Part shown: piece after piece, positions 1-5,901 of the stretch
Position numbering within the stretch: the stretch's first letter is position 1
How the letters are laid out: the number at the start of each line of letters is the position of its first letter
NCBI GenBank assembly: GCA_035554115.1
Contig: DATMIW010000047.1
Span: forward strand, 1 to 6,026
Direction: 5' to 3'
Origin: CAXTSE01 sp035554115
GTDB lineage: Bacteria; Actinomycetota; Actinomycetes; Actinomycetales; Microbacteriaceae
DNA length: 6,026 nucleotides
Notes under the pieces: generated by a model
Database searches by the model: none
The model's input: only the letters and a program-made list of their open reading frames with translations
What the model was told of the DNA's origin: nothing
Position numbers and translations under genes: made by a program

Positions 1-249
1 GCTGATCGAGTACTCGACGGCGGTCTGGTTCACCACGGGGAGGCTGCCGGGGAGGCCGAGGTCGACCGGGGTGATGTAGGTGTTGGGGGCGGCGGATGCG
101 GTGTCGGCATCGGCGGCCGGGCCCGCGGGGTTGGGCGCGTCAGAGAACATCTTGGTCTTCGTGCTGAGCTCGACGTGCACCTCGAAACCGAGCACCGGCT
201 CGTACAGCTCGAGGGCCTTATCGAAGTCCATGAGATCTGCCTTGGCCAT
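1..249 (-). CDS. gatB: GatB N-terminus (Asp-tRNA(Asn)/Glu-tRNA(Gln) amidotransferase subunit B), partial
   Basis: Only the first 83 codons are in the window; the gene continues off the left edge. The translation begins MAKADLMDFDKALELY and then reads EPVLGFEVHVELSTKTKMF, the GatB signature in which most homologues have IGLEVH. It is followed by APNTYITPVDLGLPGSLPVVN, matching the conserved PNT..P..LGLPG.LPV.N block. GatB is the subunit of the cytoplasmic GatCAB complex that activates mischarged Glu-tRNA(Gln) or Asp-tRNA(Asn) for amidation. The positions that hold zinc-binding cysteines in many GatB proteins are Thr and Asp here, as in some other actinobacterial GatBs. A short Ala/Asp-rich insert (around residues 42-53) precedes the PNT motif. 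The ATG at 249 was chosen because it lies exactly six bases after a TAGAAT -10 element and has no Shine-Dalgarno sequence, which suggests a leaderless mRNA. An in-frame ATG at residue 7 is the alternative. No gatA or gatC is seen upstream; the divergent HNH gene occupies that position. Confidence 0.93.
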   Translation of the reverse strand, partial: MAKADLMDFDKALELYEPVLGFEVHVELSTKTKMFSDAPNPAGPAADADTASAAPNTYITPVDLGLPGSLPVVNQTAVEYSIS

Positions 250-261
250 GGGGCGATTCTA
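250..261 (-). promoter_or_regulatory. Predicted leaderless promoter of gatB (-10 TAGAAT)
   Basis: On the minus strand TAGAAT occupies 261-256 and is followed by six bases, CGCCCC, then the gatB ATG at 249. With the normal spacing, transcription would start on the A of the start codon, giving a leaderless message, which is common in actinobacteria. There is no convincing -35 hexamer at the expected distance and no Shine-Dalgarno sequence. This is inference from motif and spacing only. Confidence 0.5.
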
Positions 262-301
262 TCGGGGGTGGTGTGGGTGCTCGGTCGCCTGCGTGCTCGG
301 A

Positions 302-327
302 GGGAGGTGGGGGCGTCCCCTCCTCCC
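302..327. repeat. GC-rich inverted repeat in the divergent gatB/HNH intergenic region
   Basis: GGGAGG at 302-307 pairs with CCTCCC at 322-327. After a T/T mismatch, GGGG at 309-312 pairs with CCCC at 317-320 around a four-base loop. This makes an almost perfect ten-pair hairpin. There is no T-run on either side, so it is not a standard intrinsic terminator, and both flanking genes point away from it. It could be an insulating hairpin, a protein-binding site, or a by-product of G/C-rich composition. Confidence 0.4.
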
Positions 328-371
328 CAGGCCTACGCTCAACGACCTTTCCCAAGATTCCCTCACCCCTC

Positions 372-387
372 TAGAACATATATTCGA
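372..387 (+). promoter_or_regulatory. LexA/SOS-like box upstream of the HNH endonuclease gene
   Basis: The 16-mer TAGAACATATATTCGA matches the actinobacterial SOS box TCGAAC-N4-GTTCGA at 10 of the 12 defined positions. It lies 19 bases before the ATG at 407, between and partly over the expected -35 and -10 positions, where bound LexA would block transcription. DUF222/13E12-repeat HNH genes of Mycobacterium tuberculosis are known members of the LexA regulon, so the placement is biologically consistent. Binding itself is inferred. Confidence 0.6.
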
Positions 388-394
388 AACTTGC

Positions 395-406
395 GAGAAT
401 AGACGC
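395..406 (+). promoter_or_regulatory. Predicted leaderless promoter of the HNH gene (-10 GAGAAT)
   Basis: GAGAAT at 395-400 is followed by six bases, AGACGC, and then the ATG at 407, the same geometry as in front of gatB. Transcription would start on the A of the ATG. No good Shine-Dalgarno sequence precedes the start, which supports a leaderless message. An alternative -10 is TATATT at 379-384, inside the SOS-like box. Confidence 0.4.
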
Positions 407-2035
407 ATGACCGATCCGGCAGAACTCATCGAAACGCGCGACCACCTCGCGTCTCTCGCTGACCTGTCGCGCGCGTTCTCGCCCCTGCCAGTCGACGCCC
501 TCTCTGCCGACGAATTGCTGGCTCGCCAACACGAGGTGTCCGAGGTGGTCCGTCGAGGCCAGGCACAGCTCGCGGTCATCGCGGCTCGCATCGCACACCT
601 CTCTCGACGCGAACTCGGCGACGAGGGACTCGCCCGTCGGCTCGGGGTTCGTACCCCGGAAGCCTTGGTCCAGAGCGCGACCGGAACCTCCGTCCGCGAG
701 GCCCAGGCCATGATCCGTGTCGGATCACTCCTCGCGCATAGTTCACCTGCCGCGTCCGACTCCGCGGGTTCCGATCCCAGCGACCCGGCTTTCCATGATC
801 CGGATGCGACTCCGTGGCTTCACGAGGTCGCGGCAGCGGTGGCGGCGGGTCGGCTTTCCCTCGCGGCGGCCGACGTCATCCGCACCGGACTTGGATCCCC
901 CAACGCTGCCGTCCCTGCCGCCGCCCTCGCGGACGCAGCCATCGCGCTGCTGCACGACTCCGCGTCCCTCCCCCTCGAACAGCTCGCCGCACGTGCCCGC
1001 CAAACCCGCGCGGCTCTCGACGTCGCGCAGGTGCGGGCCACCGAAGAAGAGCTGCGCAGCCGCCGCTATCTGCGCATGACCCCGAACGGCGACGGCATGA
1101 CGCGCATCCACGGCCTTCTCGACCCAGAATCCGCCGCAATCGTCGTCTCTGCCTACGACGCTGCCCTGTCGCCGCGACGCGGGCCGCGTTTCGTCGACCC
1201 CGAGGAGCGCGAGCGCGCCGAAGAGCTCGTCCGGGACGAACGCACCAACGAGCAGCTTGCCGCCGACACCTTCGTCGAGCTGATCCGCATCGGCACCGCG
1301 GCCGACACCGGCGCCGTCCTGGGTGCGCGGCGCCCGTCGGTGCAGGTCCTCGTCACCGACCGAGACCTCCACGCTCGCGAGGGGATGGCGTTCATCGAAG
1401 GCCAAACCGACCCGGTCAGCATCGAAACTGCCACCCGGCACGCGTGTTCAACCGGGTATGTGCCGATCCAATTCGATGACACGGGCCAGGCCATGAACGT
1501 CGGTCGCGACCAGCGATTCTTTACCCAGCGTCAAAGGCTCGCCCTCGCCGCCCGAGATGGCGGGTGCCGAATGTTCGGCTGCGATCGACCACCCTCCTGG
1601 TGCGAAGCCCACCACATCGACGAATGGCAAAACGGCGGACGAACCGATCTCGCCGACGGAATCCTGTTGTGCCGACATCATCACCTCTGGGTGCACAATC
1701 ACGGCTGGCGTATCGTGCGCGGCAAGGGTGATTCCGGTGATTACTTCGCTGTGCCACCCGCGTCACGCGACCCCGAACGCCGTCCGATCCCGCTTCCCAC
1801 CAAGAGTCCGGCGGCGCGGCGGCTACTCGCTCCGTCGGGTAACGGCAGCGGCTCAAAGCCGGGGCGACGCCAGACGCCAGCGCCACGGCCGACGCCGACG
1901 CGATCTCAGACTGACCGGACAGCAAGGAACTGGATCGGCACCTCAAGCAGACGCAACGGACCATGCGGCCCTTCCCCATCGAGCAGCAAAGAATCGCCCG
2001 GCTCCATCTCGTACTCATACGCACCATGCCCATAG
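407..2035 (+). CDS. DUF222 / 13E12-repeat family HNH endonuclease
   Basis: This is a 542-residue protein with a mostly helical DUF222 region (roughly residues 30-340) and an HNH nuclease domain near residues 380-435. The HNH part shows C387 and C392, then CEAHHIDEW (C399, H402, H403), GG at 410-411, LLC (C422), HHH at 424-426 and a last H430. This is the zinc-knuckle HNH pattern typical of these actinobacterial proteins. The position that is Asn in the classical HNH motif reads D417 (ADG), a variation I believe is common in the family. Such proteins probably cleave or nick DNA, but their natural role is poorly known; several mycobacterial members are induced by DNA damage. The ATG at 407 was chosen over upstream in-frame starts because those overlap gatB antisense and because promoter and SOS-like motifs lie directly before 407. 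The last ~100 residues are Pro/Arg/Ser-rich, and the final 42 codons are antisense to the regulator gene at 1906-2496. Confidence 0.88.
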   Translation: MTDPAELIETRDHLASLADLSRAFSPLPVDALSADELLARQHEVSEVVRRGQAQLAVIAARIAHLSRRELGDEGLARRLGVRTPEALVQSATGTSVREAQAMIRVGSLLAHSSPAASDSAGSDPSDPAFHDPDATPWLHEVAAAVAAGRLSLAAADVIRTGLGSPNAAVPAAALADAAIALLHDSASLPLEQLAARARQTRAALDVAQVRATEEELRSRRYLRMTPNGDGMTRIHGLLDPESAAIVVSAYDAALSPRRGPRFVDPEERERAEELVRDERTNEQLAADTFVELIRIGTAADTGAVLGARRPSVQVLVTDRDLHAREGMAFIEGQTDPVSIETATRHACSTGYVPIQFDDTGQAMNVGRDQRFFTQRQRLALAARDGGCRMFGCDRPPSWCEAHHIDEWQNGGRTDLADGILLCRHHHLWVHNHGWRIVRGKGDSGDYFAVPPASRDPERRPIPLPTKSPAARRLLAPSGNGSGSKPGRRQTPAPRPTPTRSQTDRTARNWIGTSSRRNGPCGPSPSSSKESPGSISYSYAPCP

Positions 2036-2496
2036 ATCATGCGACCCGAAAGCATGTACAGAAACTCGGTACCCGGATGCTGGAACAGCGGAAACACATC
2101 CGACGCATTGGTGAGAGTCACCAGCGTCGGCTCGACCGAATCGGGCACATCCTTCAGAGCACCCAACATCCGGTACTCATGCCCGTGCTGACTGCCACTA
2201 CGAATGCTGACACTCCCACCACCGTGCTTCGTGAACGACGCATCCCGATCGGACTCGGCCCCCCGAAACAGCGCGGTCACCGGAACATTCAGCCCATCCG
2301 CCAAGCGCTGCAAGGTCGTCAGCGAACTCGACGTACCGGCACTCTCGATCTTCGAAACCATGGCCTTCGACAAACCGGTCTTCGCGGCGAGATCTGCCGC
2401 CGACATCCCCGCCTCCAGACGGTACGACCGCACCTGAGTGGCGATCGTCTGCTCCAGCGTGCCGGGCGAATCGCCGGGCACTCGCTCATCTGTCAT
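1906..2496 (-). CDS. XRE-family transcriptional regulator with C-terminal cupin domain
   Basis: This 196-residue protein has an N-terminal helix-turn-helix of the Cro/C1 (XRE) type at about residues 19-77, with LAAKTGLSKAMVSKIE at its core and the usual tail LQRLADGLNVPVTALF. A cupin domain follows at about residues 120-194. H140, E144 and H178 are candidate metal or ligand contacts, in HPGTEFLYMLSG and PGDSLLLDGEGPHGP. XRE-cupin proteins are cytoplasmic one-component regulators, often of amino acid, amine or polyamine catabolism next to their own gene. It is the last gene of the minus-strand operon, 59 bases after the hydrolase, so it probably controls that operon and itself. AGGA seven bases before the ATG serves as ribosome binding site. 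The 3' end overlaps the convergent HNH gene by 130 bases; the conserved cupin end shows that this strand is genuinely coding there. The ligand is unknown. Confidence 0.92.
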   Translation of the reverse strand: MTDERVPGDSPGTLEQTIATQVRSYRLEAGMSAADLAAKTGLSKAMVSKIESAGTSSSLTTLQRLADGLNVPVTALFRGAESDRDASFTKHGGGSVSIRSGSQHGHEYRMLGALKDVPDSVEPTLVTLTNASDVFPLFQHPGTEFLYMLSGRMIYGHGAYEYEMEPGDSLLLDGEGPHGPLRLLEVPIQFLAVRSV

Positions 2497-2507
2497 CTGC
2501 TCATCCT

Positions 2508-2529
2508 AAAAAGAGCCCTCGCGCGACTC
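2508..2529 (-). terminator. Weak terminator/attenuator-like hairpin before the XRE-cupin gene
   Basis: On the minus strand GAGTC (2529-2525) can pair with GGCTC (2517-2513) over a seven-base loop, with one G-U pair, and TTTTT (2512-2508) follows directly. A five-pair stem is weak for an intrinsic terminator. It lies between the hydrolase stop and the regulator start, so it could reduce read-through into the regulator gene. Chance occurrence is quite possible. Confidence 0.3.
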
Positions 2530-2555
2530 GTGCCCTGGATCACGCGACACCTTCA

Positions 2556-3878
2556 TCATGCGATCAGGTCAGCCAGAACATCAGCCAGCGCAACCGCACC
2601 GGCTTCGGCATCCGCGTCCTCGGCGTACTCCTCGGGCGAATGCGAAATGCCCGAGGGGTTCCGCACAAACAGCATCGCCGTCGGCAACATGGACGCGAGC
2701 ACCCCCGCATCATGCCCAGCACCGGTATCGAGAATGGGCGCATCCGGCAGCACACGGGCGAGACGATCCCGCAACGGCGCATCGAACGCCACCGTCGCAC
2801 TGAACGACTCCTCGACTAGCTCCGCCGAACATCCCTCCTCAGCACTCAGCTGTACCGCCGCGCCACGAATCAGCTCGACAATCGCGGCGGTCACCAGATC
2901 GTCCGGATGCCGCACATCCAGCCACACATCGACCCGCGACGCGATCACATTCGTCCCGCCCGGCACGGGAACAATTCGCCCGACCGTAGCCCGCGCAAAA
3001 GGATGCGACCGAGCAATGTCGCGCACCGCCTGGATCACACGAGCCGCCGCCACAATCGGGTCGCGTCGGTCCTCCATCAGGGTCGTCCCGGCATGGTTTC
3101 CCTCACCGTGGATGCTGATACGCCAGCGCCCGTGCCCCAGAATCGACGACCCGATCGCGACGGGCCGATCGAGATCGATGAGACCCCGCCCCTGCTCGAC
3201 ATGCAGTTCGACGAAGGAACTCACCGAATCGAGAAAACCGGTATCGACACCGAACCGCTCCGGATCCAGTCCGTTGCGTCGCGCGAGATCGCCGAAGGTG
3301 TCACCGTTCTCGTCCTTCAAAGCGAGAGCTCGCACCGGATCGATGGCGCCACTCAGCAGACGCGAACCGAGACATGCCACCCCGAACCTCGACCCCTCCT
3401 CCTCGGGGAAGACCGCAACGACCAAGGAGCGCACGGGTTGGATGCCGCGACGCTTCAGGTGGTCGACGGCAATGAGCGACGACGCCACCCCGAGCGGTCC
3501 GTCGAAGGCGCCACCACCGGGCACCGAGTCGAGGTGGCTGCCAGTGAGGACGGCACCCTGAGGGTCGGCTGAAGCAGGGTCGGCTGAAGCAGGGTCGCCT
3601 GAAGCTAACGCGTCGGCGCCGGGCGAACCAGCGGCACCCGCACCCGACCCGTGCCACCACGCCTGGATGATGCCGTTCGCATCGGTGTGCACATCGAGAC
3701 CGCGGCGCGTAGCGTGCGCGATGAACCATTCCCGCAGTTCCAGCTCGGCACTCGAGAACACCGGACGCGAGTACCCGCCCCGTGTACGGTCGGCCCCGAT
3801 CGACGCGATCTCGGCGAGAAGCCCGGTCACAGTGTCGGCCCGCGCGCCAGAACGCACCTCGGTCAGGGTGTCACTCAT
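2556..3878 (-). CDS. M20-type amidohydrolase: N-carbamoyl-L-amino-acid hydrolase / allantoate amidohydrolase-like
   Basis: This 440-residue cytoplasmic metal-dependent amidase belongs to the hydantoinase/carbamoylase family, which releases the N-carbamoyl or ureido group from substrates such as N-carbamoyl amino acids and allantoate. Visible metal and catalytic landmarks are GSHLDSVPGGGAFDGPLGV (H115, D126), PEEEGSRF (E160/E161), ELHVEQG (H226), GGTNVIASRVDVWLDVRH in the dimerisation lid, GAGHDAG (H389) and SHSPEE (H413). All expected ligands are present, so it should be active. Relatives are also found in actinobacterial histidine-utilisation clusters, so an N-formyl or N-formimino glutamate substrate is possible. 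The protein is longer than typical members (about 410 aa) because of a Gly/Ala/Asp/Ser-rich insert at about residues 77-108 that contains three DPASA-type units. Its ATG overlaps the stop of the flavoenzyme gene (ATGA), with GGAG a few bases upstream, indicating translational coupling. The substrate cannot be fixed from sequence. Confidence 0.87.
   Translation of the reverse strand: MSDTLTEVRSGARADTVTGLLAEIASIGADRTRGGYSRPVFSSAELELREWFIAHATRRGLDVHTDANGIIQAWWHGSGAGAAGSPGADALASGDPASADPASADPQGAVLTGSHLDSVPGGGAFDGPLGVASSLIAVDHLKRRGIQPVRSLVVAVFPEEEGSRFGVACLGSRLLSGAIDPVRALALKDENGDTFGDLARRNGLDPERFGVDTGFLDSVSSFVELHVEQGRGLIDLDRPVAIGSSILGHGRWRISIHGEGNHAGTTLMEDRRDPIVAAARVIQAVRDIARSHPFARATVGRIVPVPGGTNVIASRVDVWLDVRHPDDLVTAAIVELIRGAAVQLSAEEGCSAELVEESFSATVAFDAPLRDRLARVLPDAPILDTGAGHDAGVLASMLPTAMLFVRNPSGISHSPEEYAEDADAEAGAVALADVLADLIA
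3561..3605 (-). repeat. 15-bp in-frame tandem repeat, three units, inside the M20 hydrolase
   Basis: Three consecutive 15-base units read AGGGTCGGCTGAAGC twice and AGGGTCGCCTGAAGC once on the plus strand. On the coding strand they give repeated Ala-Ser-Ala/Gly-Asp-Pro steps (ASGDPASADPASADP). The unit length keeps the reading frame, and the array falls in the loop just before the GSHLDS metal motif. Confidence 0.85.
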
Positions 3879-5167
3879 TCAGGGTCTCCGGTCGATGAGG
3901 CCTGGTCGGGCTTCGTGACGTCGGCACCGGCGGGGGTCGGGGTCGGGGCCGGCACACCGGGCACACCGTCGCTCGCCCCACCCATCAGGTCACGGCCCAT
4001 CAGGTCACGGCCCATCAGGTCACGACCCATCAGCTCACGACTCGGCCGGAAGATCGCCGGAATGTCCTCCGCCCCCGCAGCCCCGGTCGCCAAATCGGCC
4101 GCGAAACGACCGAGCAGCGGCGCGAACTTGGCACCGTGTCCCGAACACGGTGACAGCACCGTGATGCCGTCGACGCGATCGATGACGAAATCCTCGTTCG
4201 GTGTCATCGTGAAAAGACACGTCGTTTCGGCATACGGGGTCGGGTCGAGCCCCGGCAGAAACTCCCGCACGAAAGCGATAACGCGTTCGCGGTTCGCAGG
4301 GTCCAGAACCTTGTCGTGGTGCGCCGCCGAGCCGATGTGCCGACCCGCCGCGTACTCGGCAACTTTCTGTCCGCGACCATCCGCGTCACGCCCACCGGGC
4401 AAGCCATACACCTGGATCTCGTCCGACTTGTAGATGAAGGTCGGCCAACTCCCCGCCTGGCTCACATCACGGTACGGGAAGTGATAGGCCTGCTCCTGCG
4501 TCACCTCGAGCGCCGGGAACGCGGCCAGGAACTCATCCGGAATCGGCAACTCACGCAGCAAATCGGGTAACCAACCCCCCGCGCAGACAATGAGGTTCTC
4601 GGCGTGCACCTCGTCACCCGTCGCCGACGTCAGCAGGTACCCCGAATCGGCGGCGGTGATCCGCGAAACGTCCCATCCGGTGAGCACGGTTGCACCGTCC
4701 GCGGTCGCCAGATCGAGCATCGCCGCAACCGAATTGTGCGCATCGATGACCCCTGCACCGGGATGCCACAGGACCGAGGTGTCGAAGTCGAATCCCTCGA
4801 AACGTGCCTCAGCGTCGGACTCGGTGAGCAACTCGTTCTCGACACCGCTCTCGGTCAGGACGCGGGACAGACCTTCCGGATCACGGATCCCCCCAAAGTC
4901 CACGGCCCCCGTCGGTGTGATCAACTGGCGCCCGCTGAGAGCCTCGAGTTCGTCCCACCCGACCTTCGACTGCTGAACGAGTTCGGTATACAGCTCCTCC
5001 GCATACGCGTAACGGAATATACGTGCCGAGCCGTGCGAACTGCCCAGGTCGTTGGCGGGGATTGTGCGTTCCAGAACTGTCACATCGTTGCCGTCGGCTG
5101 CGAGTCGCCATGCGGCTGCAGCTCCGGTGAGGCCAGCGCCAATAACGGCATAGTCGGTGTGGATCAT
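3875..5167 (-). CDS. solA: FAD-dependent oxidase, monomeric sarcosine oxidase / N-methyl-L-tryptophan oxidase family
   Basis: This 430-residue flavoprotein begins with a Rossmann FAD-binding motif, YAVIGAGLTGAAAAWRLA, with E33 as ribose ligand. The family oxidises N-methyl or other secondary amines of amino acids, producing the demethylated amine, aldehyde and hydrogen peroxide. Active-site landmarks agree closely with monomeric sarcosine oxidase: H45, R49 and R52 in SSHGSARIFR, K268 in the position of the oxygen-activating lysine, C317 in TTCLFTMTPNEDF at the covalent-FAD cysteine, and K347 in SGHGAKFAP. It should therefore be a working covalent flavoenzyme; whether the substrate is sarcosine or another N-alkyl amino acid is open. 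The body ends near residue 374. A tail of about 55 residues follows, made of four LMGRD-type repeats and a Pro/Ala-rich disordered end, not usual for ~390-aa family members. AGGAG five bases before the ATG is a good ribosome binding site. The gene overlaps both neighbours by four bases (ATGA). Confidence 0.9.
   Translation of the reverse strand: MIHTDYAVIGAGLTGAAAAWRLAADGNDVTVLERTIPANDLGSSHGSARIFRYAYAEELYTELVQQSKVGWDELEALSGRQLITPTGAVDFGGIRDPEGLSRVLTESGVENELLTESDAEARFEGFDFDTSVLWHPGAGVIDAHNSVAAMLDLATADGATVLTGWDVSRITAADSGYLLTSATGDEVHAENLIVCAGGWLPDLLRELPIPDEFLAAFPALEVTQEQAYHFPYRDVSQAGSWPTFIYKSDEIQVYGLPGGRDADGRGQKVAEYAAGRHIGSAAHHDKVLDPANRERVIAFVREFLPGLDPTPYAETTCLFTMTPNEDFVIDRVDGITVLSPCSGHGAKFAPLLGRFAADLATGAAGAEDIPAIFRPSRELMGRDLMGRDLMGRDLMGGASDGVPGVPAPTPTPAGADVTKPDQASSTGDPE
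3981..4040 (-). repeat. 15-bp in-frame tandem repeat, four units, in the C-terminal tail of the flavoenzyme
   Basis: Four head-to-tail units of 15 bases start at 3981, 3996, 4011 and 4026. The first two are identical (CCCATCAGGTCACGG), the third differs at one base and the fourth at two. On the coding strand they read as LMGRD units. The near-identity suggests recent slippage-type expansion, and frame is kept because 15 is a multiple of three. Confidence 0.92.
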
Positions 5168-5901
5168 CGGGTCTCCTGACCTTGGAGGTGAATCTGGGCG
5201 TCGCGGTGGAGACGACCACGGGGGTCGCCCTGGAGGTGACTGTGAACGGGCTCACGCGGTGAACTGCTGCTGACATACACAGCCGCCATGGTCGCACGAT
5301 CACAGATGAGCGACATGCCCCGACGTCCCGGTTCGACGATCCCATGCCGGGGAACTCGACGACCATCTGCGAGCCGAGCCGAGCCGGAGAGGAGCATCAC
5401 GAGTCGCGGCGGCTGAGCGAAGGTGAGCGTACCGTCGCGTCGAACAACACGGACATGTCCGCGAGCTCGCGAGCGATGGACGAAGAGGTTGAGCGCACGC
5501 GCATGTCGACCGTTCAGCCGCACACGAACGGGTGCCTCGCCGGCAAAGCGCAGTGACTGGCCGTGGCTCAGTTCGTAGCGGCTGGTGTGGGTGGCGCTGT
5601 CGAGGCTCAGACCGACGCGGTAGTCCGACGCAATCACGAACTGCCGGTCATAGCCCGCGTAGGTCGAGAAGTCGGCGTCGCTGGTGAGTTCCGCAACACT
5701 CACGCGCCACACCAGCTCAGTGGGCTTAGCCAGCTCGGCGGGGTCAGCCCGTTCAGCGCTGGGCGACGCCGCGACCTCGCGCGACACCCCCGCCCCGTTG
5801 CGCCACGGGGTGGCGGCAAACTCGAGGAGGCTCCGTACTCCAGTACCTCTCAGCCCAGCAGGCCCCGGCGCAGAACCTGCCGCTACTGTCCGGGAATCCA
5901 C
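5164..5901 (-). CDS. hutD: HutD/Ves-family protein
   Basis: The protein shows the HutD/Ves family pattern: ATPWRNGAGVSREVA (W33-R-N-G), then VWRVSVAEL (W65), then DFSTYAGYDRQFVIASDYRVGL, and later LRFAGEAPVRVRLNGRHARALNLFVHR. HutD is a small bicupin-fold protein often encoded with histidine-utilisation genes and thought to have an accessory or regulatory role; no reaction is established. I chose the GTG at 5901 (245 residues, first residue Met), which overlaps the upstream stop by 19 bases. The reading frame is open further to an ATG at 6000, but that extra stretch lies wholly inside the upstream gene in another frame and does not resemble the family. No ATG or GTG lies closer to the family start, and the ribosome binding site is weak, so the start is uncertain. 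It is longer than typical members (about 190 aa) owing to an ADPAEL/AKPTEL repeat and a C-terminal tail with two HLQG motifs. Its stop overlaps the flavoenzyme ATG. Confidence 0.75.
   Translation of the reverse strand: MDSRTVAAGSAPGPAGLRGTGVRSLLEFAATPWRNGAGVSREVAASPSAERADPAELAKPTELVWRVSVAELTSDADFSTYAGYDRQFVIASDYRVGLSLDSATHTSRYELSHGQSLRFAGEAPVRVRLNGRHARALNLFVHRSRARGHVRVVRRDGTLTFAQPPRLVMLLSGSARLADGRRVPRHGIVEPGRRGMSLICDRATMAAVYVSSSSPREPVHSHLQGDPRGRLHRDAQIHLQGQETR
5712..5747 (-). repeat. 18-bp imperfect in-frame tandem repeat in hutD
   Basis: Two adjacent 18-base units (5712-5729 and 5730-5747) match at 14 of 18 positions and encode AKPTEL and ADPAEL on the minus strand. They lie between the WRNG motif and the WRVS motif, a region of variable length in HutD proteins. 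The unit preserves frame. It is more diverged than the arrays in the two downstream genes. Confidence 0.6.

Noticed and set aside
80..406. In-frame N-terminal extension of the HNH protein to an ATG at 80
   Set aside because: It runs antisense through gatB, across the SOS-like box and promoter candidates, and its residues do not resemble the family; the ATG at 407 fits better.
743..1441. 232-codon open frame on the minus strand inside the HNH gene
   Set aside because: It is antisense to a well-supported DUF222 region and has no recognisable domain; long open shadows are expected in high-GC DNA.
407..2035. HNH gene as a homing endonuclease, intein or defence nuclease
   Set aside because: It is a free-standing DUF222 protein with no intein splice motifs, no intron signs and no defence partner genes nearby; SOS-linked function is better supported.
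1963..3561. 532-codon open frame on the plus strand
   Set aside because: It is antisense to both the XRE-cupin regulator and the M20 hydrolase, has Arg/Ser/Thr/Pro-rich composition without motifs, and ignores their gene boundary.
3561..4040. Short direct repeats as a possible CRISPR array
   Set aside because: Units are only 15 bases, directly adjacent without spacers, and lie in frame inside conserved genes.
3651..4433. 260-codon open frame on the plus strand across the hydrolase/flavoenzyme junction
   Set aside because: It is antisense to conserved catalytic motifs of the flavoenzyme; its repeated SRPIR residues only reflect the 15-bp array read in reverse.
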